A stretch of 64,000 nucleotides of DNA from positions 786,466 to 850,465 of the forward strand of contig LNGK01000005.1 of NCBI GenBank assembly GCA_001510575.1. The letters are read 5' to 3'. Position 1 is the first letter of the stretch. Every line of letters begins with the position of its first letter. This DNA is from Knoxdaviesia capensis. Lineage: Eukaryota > Ascomycota > Sordariomycetes > Microascales > Gondwanamycetaceae. The position numbers and the translations under genes were made by a program. Below the pieces are notes generated by a model. The model did not search any database, was not told the origin of the DNA, and saw nothing but the letters and a program-made list of their open reading frames with translations. Positions 46,801 to 57,563 of the stretch are shown in pieces.

Positions 46801-48593
46801 CAGATCTTGTTTACATGCTCCTCTTGGGTCCTGGCTTGCTTCCCGCCTGTTTCCAGCTTTGCCTGCTCGGGGGGTTTTTGGTACCGCTCGTCGTTCGCCC
46901 GCGAGTAATATCTCATCGCGGAAGCAGAGGAGGGGGGGTCGCTCCTTCCCGTGCAAGTTCGCTCCGTGGCCCGCGCTTTCCTCGTTTCCATCCAGGAACT
47001 CCCACTACTTGGAATCCCAAACTTACCACTTAACAGTCGCTCGCTCGCTCTTTCCCAGATGCTGGCTCGGGAGCAAACCCCATATCAGCCCTTGGATCAT
47101 TCCAACGTAGCAGCTCCTTCCCCCTCCTCTCCTCTCAACCTCCCTCCTTCCCTCCTTGCGTCTCTCCTGCCGCCAGTTTGTCGGCGATGCCTTCCTGTGG
47201 TTGAAAACTCACGAACCACGCGGCCTATCCCCGATCTTCCCTGGGCATTTGCCTGTCCATCGCTCCTTCTGTCTCTCGTTTTGTCCGGTCATGCGGCCAT
47301 ATGAGGGTGTCATTCTGAGCTTCCGCCTGTTCTCTCTGTATTAATCATCATCCCTCTTCAAGAGAAAGAGACGGCCTCCGTTTCTCTCTTCTTCTCATCT
47401 CTCGATTTCAACTTCTTCCTTTTCCTTTTCTTCCTGTTCTTCCTTTCTCCTCCTCACTCTTACATGCTTCCCAAAGCACGGATTCTTAGCCCTACCCTTC
47501 CTCCCTCTCTCGTCATTCCTTCTCCATTACCAAACTCTTAGAAATACACTTCCCGGCCCTAACCCCGTTTATTCAATATCTTGTTTCTTCCTCCCAGACA
47601 CACTAACAAACGGAACGCATCACAACCTCAACTCTGCTCTTGTGCCCGGTGCTTTTTAGGCTCTGTGCGTTACACACTTATGCTCTGTGCTCTGTGCTCA
47701 TTCCCACTCTACCTCAGACTCTCTTAAACCCTATATTCTGTGACTTTTATACAGTCCGTCACTCTCCCTTCTCCATTGCGACCTCGGCCTCCTTGCACCC
47801 TGGACTTTCTTTTTGCTGTCGATCATTCGTTCGTTTGATCGTTTTCTCCGTCAGGCCCTGCTAATCTGGGAACATTTCCTGTGGTTCTTGAATTCCTTCT
47901 TCCTCTCTCCTTCGATTTCTCAACCTTCTTTTCCTTCCTTCGCTGTTTTCGCTCCTGGTCCTGGTTTTGTCCCGGGTGCGGCTATTCTCCTCCTGCTGCC
48001 TCGCCAGCTATTTTGCGTGCAATCCCCAAACCAGCCGGCCTGTGGCCAACGTTGAGAATCCCTTTGATCTACCTTCTCCGACTTCTCTTTTTGATTCTTC
48101 CAAAACTTCCGAGTTTTTGAACTTTGTTCTTACTCTTCTCTTCTTGTTGTTCTTTTCTTCTTCCTTTTTTCATCCTATTTTTCCTATTTTTTCTTCTTCT
48201 TCCTGTCCATTCTGGCGCTCTCCACCCATATATCATCATCACCGCCGCCGTCTCTCCACCATCACTATCTTAGCTCTTCTGTCCTCGCTACCGCTAGAAT
48301 CTCTCCACTTTGGTGTCCTAGTCCCCTCCGTCACTTGTCTCGTTTCCGTCTGGATCTGAGCTTCCCAAGCTGTGATAAATATAGACTACGCCTTCGATTT
48401 CCTCTTCTTTTTTTCCTTCAGCTTTTGGTCTCACTTCCAAAATTCCGCTTTTTTTTTTCTGATTTCTCTTCCCAAGGGTGTCTTTCATGATTTGTTGTCC
48501 TCTGTCTCATACGAGCCAATGCTCATAGGCTTTATTCGAAAAACCACTGCCCCTCGACCCATGATGTGTCCATATTCATTCCAATAACTCGGA
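43880..48593. other. 4.7 kb spacer and pyrimidine-rich leader upstream of the RBR gene
   Basis: No convincing coding gene. A short poly-G run (43922-43930) follows RID. From about 47.1 kb to 48.59 kb the plus strand is strongly pyrimidine-rich (CTT/TTC/CCT runs) with several upstream ATGs, consistent with a long RBR leader, perhaps spliced. A CCCTAACCCC motif lies at 47558-47567. A (CCCA)n run is present near 45080-45096. Confidence 0.55.
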
Positions 48594-50853
48594 ATGTCTT
48601 TCGTCGCCCTTCCTTTGCTGCTTCCTTTCCCGCGCCAGGAGCCACTGATTACTGCCATTTTATCTCCTGGCGCTGGCCTCAAACCCGTGCGGCGTCGCTC
48701 CTCAACACCGGAACTTGACGATGTCACCTACTGCTTGGTTGTTCTGCGCCTCCCCACCGTTAACGACGATGCTGAGTGCGCAGTTGACCGGGCCATCCTC
48801 GCAAAGGCCGAATCTCTGGGGATCTCTCCGCCACCACTCTCCCCCATAGCCGTTTCTTCGATCTTCTTTTCCAGTACCGACGACCTGAAGGACCTCCCCT
48901 CCCCTCTTCACCCACCCACGGACCACGATGCTTCTTCGCTTCCGTCGTCCCCTCGAGACTCACTGGGTACCTCATCCACCCTATCGTTGAGCTTATATTC
49001 TGGCGGCTTCAACACCAGTCTCACTCCGTCGGTGCCACCAGCGCAACCACCCCCGAAACCCGTCGTGTTACGCTTCTCTCAGTACGACAGATATCTGAGC
49101 CAGCTTGACCCAAGTCTTCCTCAGCCGAGGTTCTTGAAACTTTCTAGATCTTCTGCCGCCTCGAGGACTCGGTACGGCTGCAGGAGCAGCCTGCGTAACT
49201 ATCTTCCGTTAGTTATTCGCCGAAATAGACGGAAGCAGATTGTCGAATCCGCTCCAATGTGCGTTCTCGTCCCACCCCACCGCAATCCTCTCTGAGGTGT
49301 GCTCGTCGCCCTGGTCTTCCCCTTTTGGACCACCGTCAGCTCTTTCTTTCTGGTTCTGTAAAACAGTTACTCGGTCAAACCCGCTTGTGCTAACTTATCT
49401 GTGTCTGTGTAATGTTTTTGGTGGGCCTTCTAGATCTTGTGTATGTTGCAGCAAAGACTTCGATCCTGCCGATGATGCCCTTAACTTGCTCACCTGCGGC
49501 CACCCATATTGTGGGGGTTGTTTGCGCGTTATTGTTCAACACTCTATCAGCGACGAATCCAAGATGCCTCCGCGCTGTTGCACGGAGCCTGTCACCACCC
49601 CCGTGATCAAAGCCATTCTCTCGCGCGAAGAGCAGCAGATCTTCCTGAAAGCGGTCTTGGAATATAGCACCCCGTGGGCTCTCCGAATCTACTGCCCAAA
49701 CCCTCGATGTAGCGAGTTCATCCCTCCTCGGCAAAAGCCTGATGCGCGATATCCATTCACTGTCATGTGTCGAAGCTGCTATCGATGTGTCTGTGTAATG
49801 TGCAAGAGAAATGCACACCCTCCTGGCCACGACTGTCCCCAAGACACCGATCTCGATAAAGTTCTGGAAATCGGAGAACGCTCAGGGTGGCGACGTTGCT
49901 ACCGCTGCCGAACCCTAGTTGAGCTCACTCAGGGCTGTACCCATATGACTTGTCGCTGTCGTGCAGAGTTCTGTTACATCTGCGGGTCTCCCTGGGACAG
50001 GACACTAGGCTGTCCCAATCTCTGCAATGGGGAACTTGAACTCGAGAGACGGCGGCGAGAAAACGAAGAACGAATTGCCGAACTTGAGGCTGAAAAGATT
50101 GCTGCGGCTTTGGCCGCTGCGGCGGCGGCTGCCGCCAGGGAAGAGTCGGAGAGGCGAACAGCCACCAGTACGGAAATTTGCATGCTATCGTGTGATCAGT
50201 TTGAAGAGCAGTCCCGCTTCATTCGCTTCAAAAACGTCACCAAAAGGCACATGCTCGACCGCCAGTCATGCCTCAAGAGGTGCCTCATCGATAAGTTCAA
50301 TGACCTCGAAGCCAAGATGAAGGATCGCCACTCAAAGTCGTCTTCGCATCTTGAAGATCGCCAAATAACAGAAGAGATGGAGATGCAGACGGCATTCCAG
50401 CAGAGCGAGCGGAGCATCACCATTCGCATCAAGTACATGGAGGCGTACTGTCGCAGCATTGCTCAACAACCCGAACCGGGCATGCCGATGCGGCGAGTGA
50501 CCGAGCGAGATATGAGCGAACTCCGGCAGCAGTACCGCATTCGAGACAGTATGGAGCGACTCCATCAATCACGTATCAACGTCATGCGTGATCTCCAAAC
50601 CAAGCGCATGGAAGAACTGCAGGAGCGGCAGGTGCAAGAGCTCGACCGGCTGTCGGAGCGGAGAGAGAACGAGATAGAAATGCTGGCGGCCCAGTTTGCC
50701 GTTGAAGAGGACACATTTGTTCGCACATTTGCCGAGAGGCGTGCCCGACTCCGACGGCGTTGGGAGCTGTCTGCGGAGATTCTCCGCCGTGAGTTGGAGA
50801 TGAGGGATGAAGTTGCATATGCACCGATCACGATCCCCAAGTTGGATGATTAA
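48594..50853 (+). CDS. RBR (RING-IBR-RING) E3 ubiquitin ligase
   Basis: Two exons, 48594-49258 and 49434-50853, encode about 694 residues. The 175-base intron has a GTGCGT donor, a gctaac branch site and a TTCTAG acceptor, and the join restores the first RING Cys pair. Residues 1-220 are Ser/Pro-rich. RING1 starts at SCVCCSKDFDPADDALNLL with CGHPYCGGCL; the IBR carries IYCPNPRCSEF and VMCRSCYRCVCVMCK; RING2 begins at Cys377 (CYRCRTLVEL), and QGCTHMTCRCRAEFCYICG places the catalytic Cys at about 390. RBR ligases pass ubiquitin through this Cys as a thioester. A long charged coiled coil (about 415-690), with an Ala run, finishes the protein, as in many uncharacterised fungal IBR proteins. Substrate unknown. 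The gene converges on POP1. Confidence 0.9.
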
Positions 50854-51397
50854 CGGCCACGGTGTTATTTTTTTTTTCTATCGATCTCACCCAGAATTTC
50901 TGTTTCTTGGGTTTTGAGACTTTTTTAGTCTGTTTGCTTGTTTGTTCCGGGTTTCTTCTTTTGTTTTTTGCGTCTTGTCCCTTTTCAGGAACGGTCGAAG
51001 GGTGGTTCCGCATATGATACCCCGTTTACTTGCGCCATTCCGTTTTTTTGTTGTTTGCTTTTGTCTCGACGTCATATTAGGGTCATTTTCTTGGTCGTTT
51101 ATTTGTTTGCGTGGTGGCTTTTCCATCAGTTCGGGTTTCTATTTTGGAAATCAAATCTTGCATCTTCGGTTGCCGCTCATTCGCTATATATATTTTAGCC
51201 CAGTTTTAGATAAGGCTCGCATATCAATATGCAGACAGTTCGGGGATAAGGGGGTGAATGGCTATATTCTCACTTTATTAGGGATGGGAGCTTAGTTTAG
51301 AAGAGGTCATTTCAGTCAAGGTAGTCATCTATCTGTTGTTAATTCTATGATACACTGCGTTGACTGTCATCGTGTATTCTTGATTTCAACACTGCCA
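50854..51397. other. Convergent spacer between RBR ligase and POP1
   Basis: 544 bases, T-rich on the plus strand, holding both 3' UTRs. No gene seen. Confidence 0.7.
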
Positions 51398-54334
51398 TCA
51401 AATCATCTCCCACTTAGCAATGCTGCCGACAGTCTCGCCTGAGTTACGGACAATACACAGCGACGCCTCCCACCGGGCCTTGCGCGCAGCCTTGCCACCA
51501 TTTTCAGACGCACGCTTGCCCCCGCAATCCGCATCCTCCAACGCCTTCGCATCGCGAAACTCCGAAAGCAGTGGCCCAGCAGAAAGAGTTGCAATGGCCA
51601 CGCCGCGGCCGGCGGACAGCGAGAAGGCAGCAGTGGTCACGAAGCCGATCAAGTCGGTGACGTCCGGCACCGGCACGTGGGGAGATTGCGGAGCCGGGTC
51701 GTCGGGGGCGAGCAGCTGTGTTGCAATGGCCCGTTTCTGCGCCTCGAGGGAAATAGGCGCGGTAGGGAGGCGGTGGGATCTGGTGCGCGTGTGGGGGTAT
51801 GCGTGCAGGCTTGAGGGGGCGGCGTTGGCGAGAGCGAGCCATTGGGTACGCAGACCGTCCGGGCCGGCGCGCGGCAGACGGTAGACGCGGGCGCAGGTCT
51901 GCGGCACGCCGCGCGAGAGGAAGGTTAGCCGGGCCCGGAGGACCGTGGCTGATGGGAGCTGTTTCGGGAGGCGGAAGAAGTGCGTGGGTGGCACGCGGCA
52001 CAGGATGTCCATCGCACTGCCGGGAAGCAGGGCGTTCTTGGGTGGTTTAGCCGGAGCCGATGTAAGAGTCTTCTCGGTATCAGGCTTGTCGACGTCCATA
52101 GCATCATCCCCGGCCACCACGGGTAGCGTGGCCTCATGAAACAGCCTCTCAAAATCACACGCCAGCCCGTCGCCCAGCTCGCCCTTCCGCCCGGCACCCA
52201 GATCGACAGTCTCCCACGCGACACGCTTGCTCTTCGGCCGGCGCTCCCACGCCGCCGTGCGCTTCCGGCGCTGCTCCAGCTCCCACAGTGCGCCGGCAGC
52301 GGTCTCCGGGAAGTCGGCAGGAAACCACGGCCGCCCGCGCTCCAGCGCCACCTGCGCCGCCTCGTGCAGGCCGCCGAAGCGCGGGTTGCCGCCGGTTGCC
52401 AGCGGGTAGTGCATCAGCGCGTGCCACAGCGGCGTGATGGCGGTCCACGGCGCCAGCAGCGTCCACGAGCCCTGGGTCTGGCCAGGCTGGTGGGACGGGG
52501 ACGGCGGGCTGCGTGTCGCGAGCAGCAGGATGGGGATGCGCGGGTCGGCGGCGGTTGGTACGAGTGGTGTGCCCGGCGCCGCGGCGAGGCGGCGGCGGCG
52601 GTCGAGGGATTTCTTCGAGGGGAGGGCCACGGCGGCTTCGCGGCGCTGGTGGCGGTCGAAGAGGGGGAAGGGGCCGGCAGGGCCGGACGGCCAGGCCGCC
52701 AGCGTGTTCATGAGAGCTTCCTGCATGCCGTTCGGGGTGATCGGAGCCCGCACCGTGCGCGGAGGGTAGTGGAGTCGGGGGTCCTGCACGGAGAAGCTGA
52801 GTAAAGCGCCCACCGGCAGACTCGCGACATTTGTAAGACCAGCTAGAGCGTTGAAGGTATCTGCATGAGCATCGGGCTCGGTGCCGTACGGCTTCAAAAT
52901 GCCCAGCAGGGCCTCTGTAGACGCCGGGCCGGTGATCTCGATACTGCCGATCTCGTACCGCAGGTCCTCGACGTAGGCGTGTTTGCGCTGCTCACGACAC
53001 AGTTTCACCAGCTCTGTAAACAGCTCCAGGAACGCCGCAGGGTGGATGTGGATGAACATCTGGCGGGCCTCGCCCGCGCCCGGCGGGTTCCACACCACCG
53101 TGGCCGGGCCGATCTCCCGCCGCGTTGCCTGTGCCGCCACCGACGCGGTGTGCGCGCGGTTTACAATCCCCGACCACGACCGCGAGCCCTCGCGACACCG
53201 CGGCCGATCAGCCACGTGGTCGTCCCAGGGGAGGGCGGGAATCCCGACCAGGTGTGCGAGGCTCCGCAGAGTCGCCGCATCGGCCGCCCACACGCCGACC
53301 GTGGCCATGAAGCTGGTATCCCACGCCACGGCGCCGATGTGGCCCTGCGTGCGGTGGGTGGGCCGGTACGACTTCTCGTTGGGTGTCAGCGGCACGGCGA
53401 AGCCCCACAGCGGCTGCTTGGGGTCCGTCATGCGCGCGCGCTTGGCGTGCCACAGGTGCGTCGGCAGCCACGTCTTGGCTTTCTGGCGCTTGCCGAAGCG
53501 CGTGCGCACCGGCGGCGGCTCGTTGAGCATGTTGCGGCGGATTTTGTGGCGGGCGAGGCGGGAGAGCCGCGGGTGCTTCACCGCCGTGGAGGTGGTTGCC
53601 AGGCCTTTCACGCCTGGCAGCGCCTGCGAAGGAGTCTTGCGTGCTACCTCCACAGGGGTCGGGCCATCCACGCCGCCCATCTCCACATCCGCTGCCTCAC
53701 CGCCGCCCGCCGCTGCGGCCTTCTTCGCCGTCTTACGCCCCGCCCGGGCCTCCCTGGCCGCCCGCCCCGCCTTCTTGCGCGTCAGCTTCTCCGCCCGCCG
53801 CTGCATCTCCAGCCGCACCCACCCGCGCGCAGTCCGCGGCTTCCTCCGCCGGCCGCCCGCGGCCACCACCGGCGTGTTGTCCTGCGCCATCTCCGCCGCG
53901 GCGCGCCCGCGCAGCCGCCGCGGCACGCGCTTGGGGTTGTGCGAGGCCGTGCGGCGCCGCATCGCCCGCGGCACCTTCTGGAACGCGCGCGCCGCGCGCG
54001 ACGCCTTGCTCCGCCGCATTGCGTCCTCCAGCGCGCCGATCTCGAACGCGCGCGCCGCCACGAACTTCGCCAGGTCGAGCGCGCCGTCCTGCAGCGCCTC
54101 GTCGGTGGCTTGCGTGAGGATGCCGCGCGTGTCGCGGCGGGTTGGGCGGGCGCGTTTGGCCGGTGGTTGTGCGCTGGTGCTGGCGCTGGCGTTGGTGTTT
54201 TTGGCCGGTTTGCCGGCGTTGTCTCGGCCGCTTGGGTGCGGCTTCTTGCGTTTGTCTGCTCCTCCGGAGGTGGGGGCCGGGCCGGCCGGTTTCCCTCCGG
54301 AGGCCGGCTTGCCGCGGCCGGGGAGGCCAGACAT
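51398..54334 (-). CDS. pop1: POP1, RNase P/MRP protein subunit
   Basis: A single exon of 978 residues on the minus strand. An Arg/Lys-rich N-terminus leads into the POP1 signature AFQKVPRAMRRRTASHNPKR followed by VPRRLRGRAAAEM. A second conserved block is THLWHAKRARM with PLWGFAVPLTPNEKSYRPTHR (about 290-345). The POPLD domain (about 560-690) includes GSWTLLAPWTAITPLWHALM and FGGLHEAAQVALERGRPWFP. POP1 is the largest protein of RNase P, which removes tRNA 5' leaders, and of RNase MRP, which processes pre-rRNA; it acts in nucleus and nucleolus by binding the RNA's specificity region. Length is close to that of other fungal POP1 proteins. High GC gives long spurious antisense frames across it. 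It shares a divergent promoter region with the NT-C2 gene. Confidence 0.95.
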   Translation of the reverse strand: MSGLPGRGKPASGGKPAGPAPTSGGADKRKKPHPSGRDNAGKPAKNTNASASTSAQPPAKRARPTRRDTRGILTQATDEALQDGALDLAKFVAARAFEIGALEDAMRRSKASRAARAFQKVPRAMRRRTASHNPKRVPRRLRGRAAAEMAQDNTPVVAAGGRRRKPRTARGWVRLEMQRRAEKLTRKKAGRAAREARAGRKTAKKAAAAGGGEAADVEMGGVDGPTPVEVARKTPSQALPGVKGLATTSTAVKHPRLSRLARHKIRRNMLNEPPPVRTRFGKRQKAKTWLPTHLWHAKRARMTDPKQPLWGFAVPLTPNEKSYRPTHRTQGHIGAVAWDTSFMATVGVWAADAATLRSLAHLVGIPALPWDDHVADRPRCREGSRSWSGIVNRAHTASVAAQATRREIGPATVVWNPPGAGEARQMFIHIHPAAFLELFTELVKLCREQRKHAYVEDLRYEIGSIEITGPASTEALLGILKPYGTEPDAHADTFNALAGLTNVASLPVGALLSFSVQDPRLHYPPRTVRAPITPNGMQEALMNTLAAWPSGPAGPFPLFDRHQRREAAVALPSKKSLDRRRRLAAAPGTPLVPTAADPRIPILLLATRSPPSPSHQPGQTQGSWTLLAPWTAITPLWHALMHYPLATGGNPRFGGLHEAAQVALERGRPWFPADFPETAAGALWELEQRRKRTAAWERRPKSKRVAWETVDLGAGRKGELGDGLACDFERLFHEATLPVVAGDDAMDVDKPDTEKTLTSAPAKPPKNALLPGSAMDILCRVPPTHFFRLPKQLPSATVLRARLTFLSRGVPQTCARVYRLPRAGPDGLRTQWLALANAAPSSLHAYPHTRTRSHRLPTAPISLEAQKRAIATQLLAPDDPAPQSPHVPVPDVTDLIGFVTTAAFSLSAGRGVAIATLSAGPLLSEFRDAKALEDADCGGKRASENGGKAARKARWEASLCIVRNSGETVGSIAKWEMI

Positions 54335-54939
54335 TGCTGGTTGGTCTGGGTTGTGGTTGATGGGAGTGGTAGTTTAAACAGAAAGGTTGGGGTTAGTTCG
54401 GGGGCATCTTGCGGCAAGAAAAAATCAACTCAAAAGAGCCCGGTTGAAACTAGTAGTAAGTATGAGAAAGAAGCCTGGGTATATCAATTCTGTTGTCACG
54501 GAAAAATTGAGACTTAAGGTTTCATCGTTGATGCTACAGAAGTTGTTGTCTGCAGGCTGGGACAAAATTTCTAGGGTTTAAACCCCAGTCGTGTTATTCA
54601 GAACTGACTAAAGCGGCCCCGCGCTTAGGGTTTGGGTTTGGACATCTGAACCACTTTTCTCCTGTGGAGTTTGGATCCCGGAATCTGCATGTGAACAACC
54701 TCTTTGGTCCGTGTCAAGCTTCATCTGCTCCGGTTGGAGATTTCACTTCGTCTCCCTCAACAACTTTCTCCCGATTGTGTCTCTGGTGTCGCTTACCTTC
54801 AGGTCTTCTCATCTCGCGGTCCCTCTCGGCCCCGGTAACTCCGCCCGATCCGGCCGCCGCAACCGCCGCTCTCCCCCGGAACCAAGAACGAAGTCTGCAC
54901 GACCGTCATCGACGATTTGTCTGCTACAAACCAGCATCG
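54335..54939. promoter_or_regulatory. Divergent promoter region of POP1 and the NT-C2 gene
   Basis: 605 bases between two divergent starts. It carries TAGGGTTTAAACCCC (54572-54586), which contains the perfect palindrome GGGTTTAAACCC, and TTAGGGTTTGGGTTTGG (54625-54641), both telobox-like. No coding gene seen. Confidence 0.5.
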
Positions 54940-57025
54940 ATGACGGCTGGTGATGGGCCAGGGCAGTTCCCATCGTTGAAAATGATGTTACTGAGCGACA
55001 AGTCGCGCAAGGTGAGCTCGGAGAAACAGTGCGCTGGCTGAGAATAGCTTCATTCGGCAGCAGTGGAAAGCAGTTGCTAATGTCTTCCCCCGATGTCTTG
55101 CACTGCAGCCCAAGTTTGAGGTTCATCTTCGTGTGAGTGATTCCTGTTCTAGATATCGCCGTATCGCTCCGATCCCGCTCGAACCCCGCAACCCCGGAAC
55201 CCCCTCGACTGCCTTCCCCACCGACCGGACCCCGAATCCCGCCTCTCCTACTAATCCCGTAACCCTCTCTCCGCGCGTTCGTCCGGCTAGATCTACGACC
55301 TGAACAATGTCCCGCTGGTATCCGGCGCGTCATTTATAAAGTGGCACCTGGTGCACTCGATCCGGCCCGAGCACCGCGGCTACACGATGCGGTGGCCGAT
55401 CATCAACCACCGGGTTGAGTACAACTACGGCACGATTGTGCGGTCGGTGCGCATCGCCATCGACAAGGCCGGCAGCCTGTCGGAGTGTCCAATGGAGTTC
55501 GAGGTGCTGCAGCAGTTCTCGCTGGACGGCGCGCGCGACGAGAAGATCTCGCTCGGCCTGGTGCGCGTCAATCTCAGCGAGTTTGTCGAGGAGAGCGAGG
55601 TGCTCGCGCGGGAGGCCATCGATAAGGGCATCATGCGCAAGCGCAGCAACACCGGCGGCGCCAGTGGTGGTGGTGGTGGTGGCGGCGGTGGCGGCGGCGG
55701 GGCTACCGCGGCTGCGGCTGCTGGCGCCACCGCGTCTTCGTCATCGGGCGGCCAACACTTCTTCGGCTCGTCGGCTTTCTCGCGACTTGGCGGCGGCTCG
55801 TCGACTCCTGCTGCGCCTTCCGGGTCTGTGGTTGGGCCCGCTGAAGAAGAGGTTGTCGATGGCCTGGTGCGCCGCTACTTGATCCAGGAGAGCAAAATCA
55901 ACAGCACGCTGAAGATTGGCATCCTCATGGTGCAAGTCGACGGCGACCGGAACTACGTTGCACCGCCGCTCAAAACCGCCCCCGTGTTTGGCGGTCTTGC
56001 CGGAATCATGGCTAATGAACAGGCCGAGCAAGACGACGCTGGACGTGAGTCTCTTATATCTGTTGAAGTGAAGCCGTTGTTTGTCGATGATGTCATTTGC
56101 TCGGCCCTGTACTGACCGCTTCCCCCCCCCCCCCCCCCCCCCCCCNCCCCCCCTAGAACTTTCCATGCTTTCGGTGTCCAAGGCCCGCGACACCGCCGAA
56201 GCCCAAGACCTCTACCGCCGCACGCTAACTGCCTCCTGGTTCGCCCGGCCCGGCGAGCTGCGCGCCGACGAGTGCATCGAAGACCTCTTCTCCGGCGGCG
56301 ACGGCTGGGGCGCCCAGATGGCCGCCTCCACCTCCGCCGCCACCGTAAAACCGCCCGGCCAGCTCCACCGCCATACCAGCAGCGCTGCCACCGCAACCGG
56401 GCCCCTGCCGTACCGCGGCCCGCCGCAGGAGCATCTGCCGTCCGTGGCTGGGAGTCCGGCGGCTGGCGGGACGCTGCGGCCAAGTGATTTCCGGCGGTTC
56501 CAGGCGCGGCTGCGCGGGTCATTCGACCACGGCTCGCCCGGGTCGTCGCCCACCGCGCCGCCAGACCGCGGCGACTCGCTGCTGCGCGAGTCTCGGCGCG
56601 GCTCGCTCCGCCGGTCACGCGCCGTGTCGCCCTCGGCACCCGGCAGCGGGAGCCCGCACCAGTGGGCCTCCGGCGGCGCCCTTGGCAGCGGCACCCCGCG
56701 CACGGCTGCCGGGAGCGGTCTCCGGGTATCTGTGACCGCAGGCGGCTCGCCCTCGCGCCACAGCCCCGGCCGCCGCGGGGACCTTGCGGCTTCGATGGGG
56801 CTGTTCGCCGGGAACCCAGACGACGACGGGCCCGGCGGCGGCGGTGGCGGCGGCGGCGGGCCCCGGAGCCGCAGCGGGAGCATCACCAGTCTGGCGCCGA
56901 CGCTGGGGAGCAGTAGTAGCGGGCGCGGGCGCGATGCGCTGGGGTTCCGGCCGGTGCGCGAGGTCCAGGAGGACGAGGTGCGGGACAACATGGTGGCGTG
57001 GACGTTGCGGGGGTCGGCGGCGTAG
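54940..57025 (+). CDS. NT-C2 (EEIG1/EHBP1 N-terminal) domain protein
   Basis: Four exons, 54940-55011, 55109-55132, 55291-56044 and 56157-57025, give about 572 residues. After a short start come KPKFEVHLR (across exons 1 and 2) and IYDLNNVPLVSGASFIKWHL (exon 3), then RVEYNYGTIVRSVRIAIDK and EFEVLQQFS: this is the NT-C2 fold of EEIG1/EHBP1-type proteins, thought to tether proteins to membranes. A poly-Gly/Ala stretch interrupts the domain, and LVRRYLIQESKINSTLKIGILM resumes it. Exon 4 begins QLSMLSVSKARDTAEAQDLYRRTLTASW and continues as a Ser/Pro/Gly-rich disordered tail. The ATG at 54940 or the in-frame ATGs at 54982 and 54985 could be used; homologues start close to the domain, favouring the latter. 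The third intron ends in an unusual poly-C run with an ambiguous base. Function unknown. Confidence 0.82.
56122..56153 (+). repeat. Poly-C tract at an intron acceptor
   Basis: About 32 C residues with one ambiguous base (56146) lie directly before the TAG acceptor of the third intron of the NT-C2 gene. The true length is uncertain because homopolymers of this size are hard to sequence, but the tract is intronic, so the reading frame does not depend on it. Confidence 0.9.
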
Positions 57026-57563
57026 AGTCTGTGTTTTTTGTTCTGTTCTTGGAGTTTTGGCTCATATACTCTTTGTTTTGCTGTTTTCACTCAATACGTC
57101 TTATCACGGAGTCGGCGTTCTCACGGAGGTTCACGAAAAATCCATTCTCTATCCCACGAAACCTCCAATCTCAAACTTTCGTATCCATCTGCCATCCAGA
57201 ACCAGAAACGCAGAGAGACGACATGTTCCATTATCTTCTATCGTTCTATCACACTTTTTTCCCGGCACGTTCCACGTTAAGAGCCTCCCAATCATGTACT
57301 TTTGTGTTACGTCTCGGAGGGTCCATACCGGCGTGTACCAGACGTGTTCCCTTTCCCCTCGCTGCAAAACATCATCATCTATGTGCACGGCCTCCCGTCT
57401 CTTAATGACAATTTTCTTCTTTTCTCTAAACCACAGAACATGAGAACACCTTCCAAGAGCAAACAAAGGGGAGAAAAGAAAAGAAAAGAAAAAGACGCGA
57501 AAACTAACAGAATGAGGGGGCAGCGGTAATAACTAATCACAGAAACATAAAGCCAGCAACTAT
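57026..57563. other. Convergent spacer between NT-C2 gene and SSZ1
   Basis: 538 bases holding both 3' UTRs. No gene seen. Confidence 0.7.

Noticed and set aside
52865..54517. 550- and 464-codon plus-strand frames antisense to POP1
   Set aside because: POP1 motifs are unmistakable on the minus strand; these frames are composition shadows.
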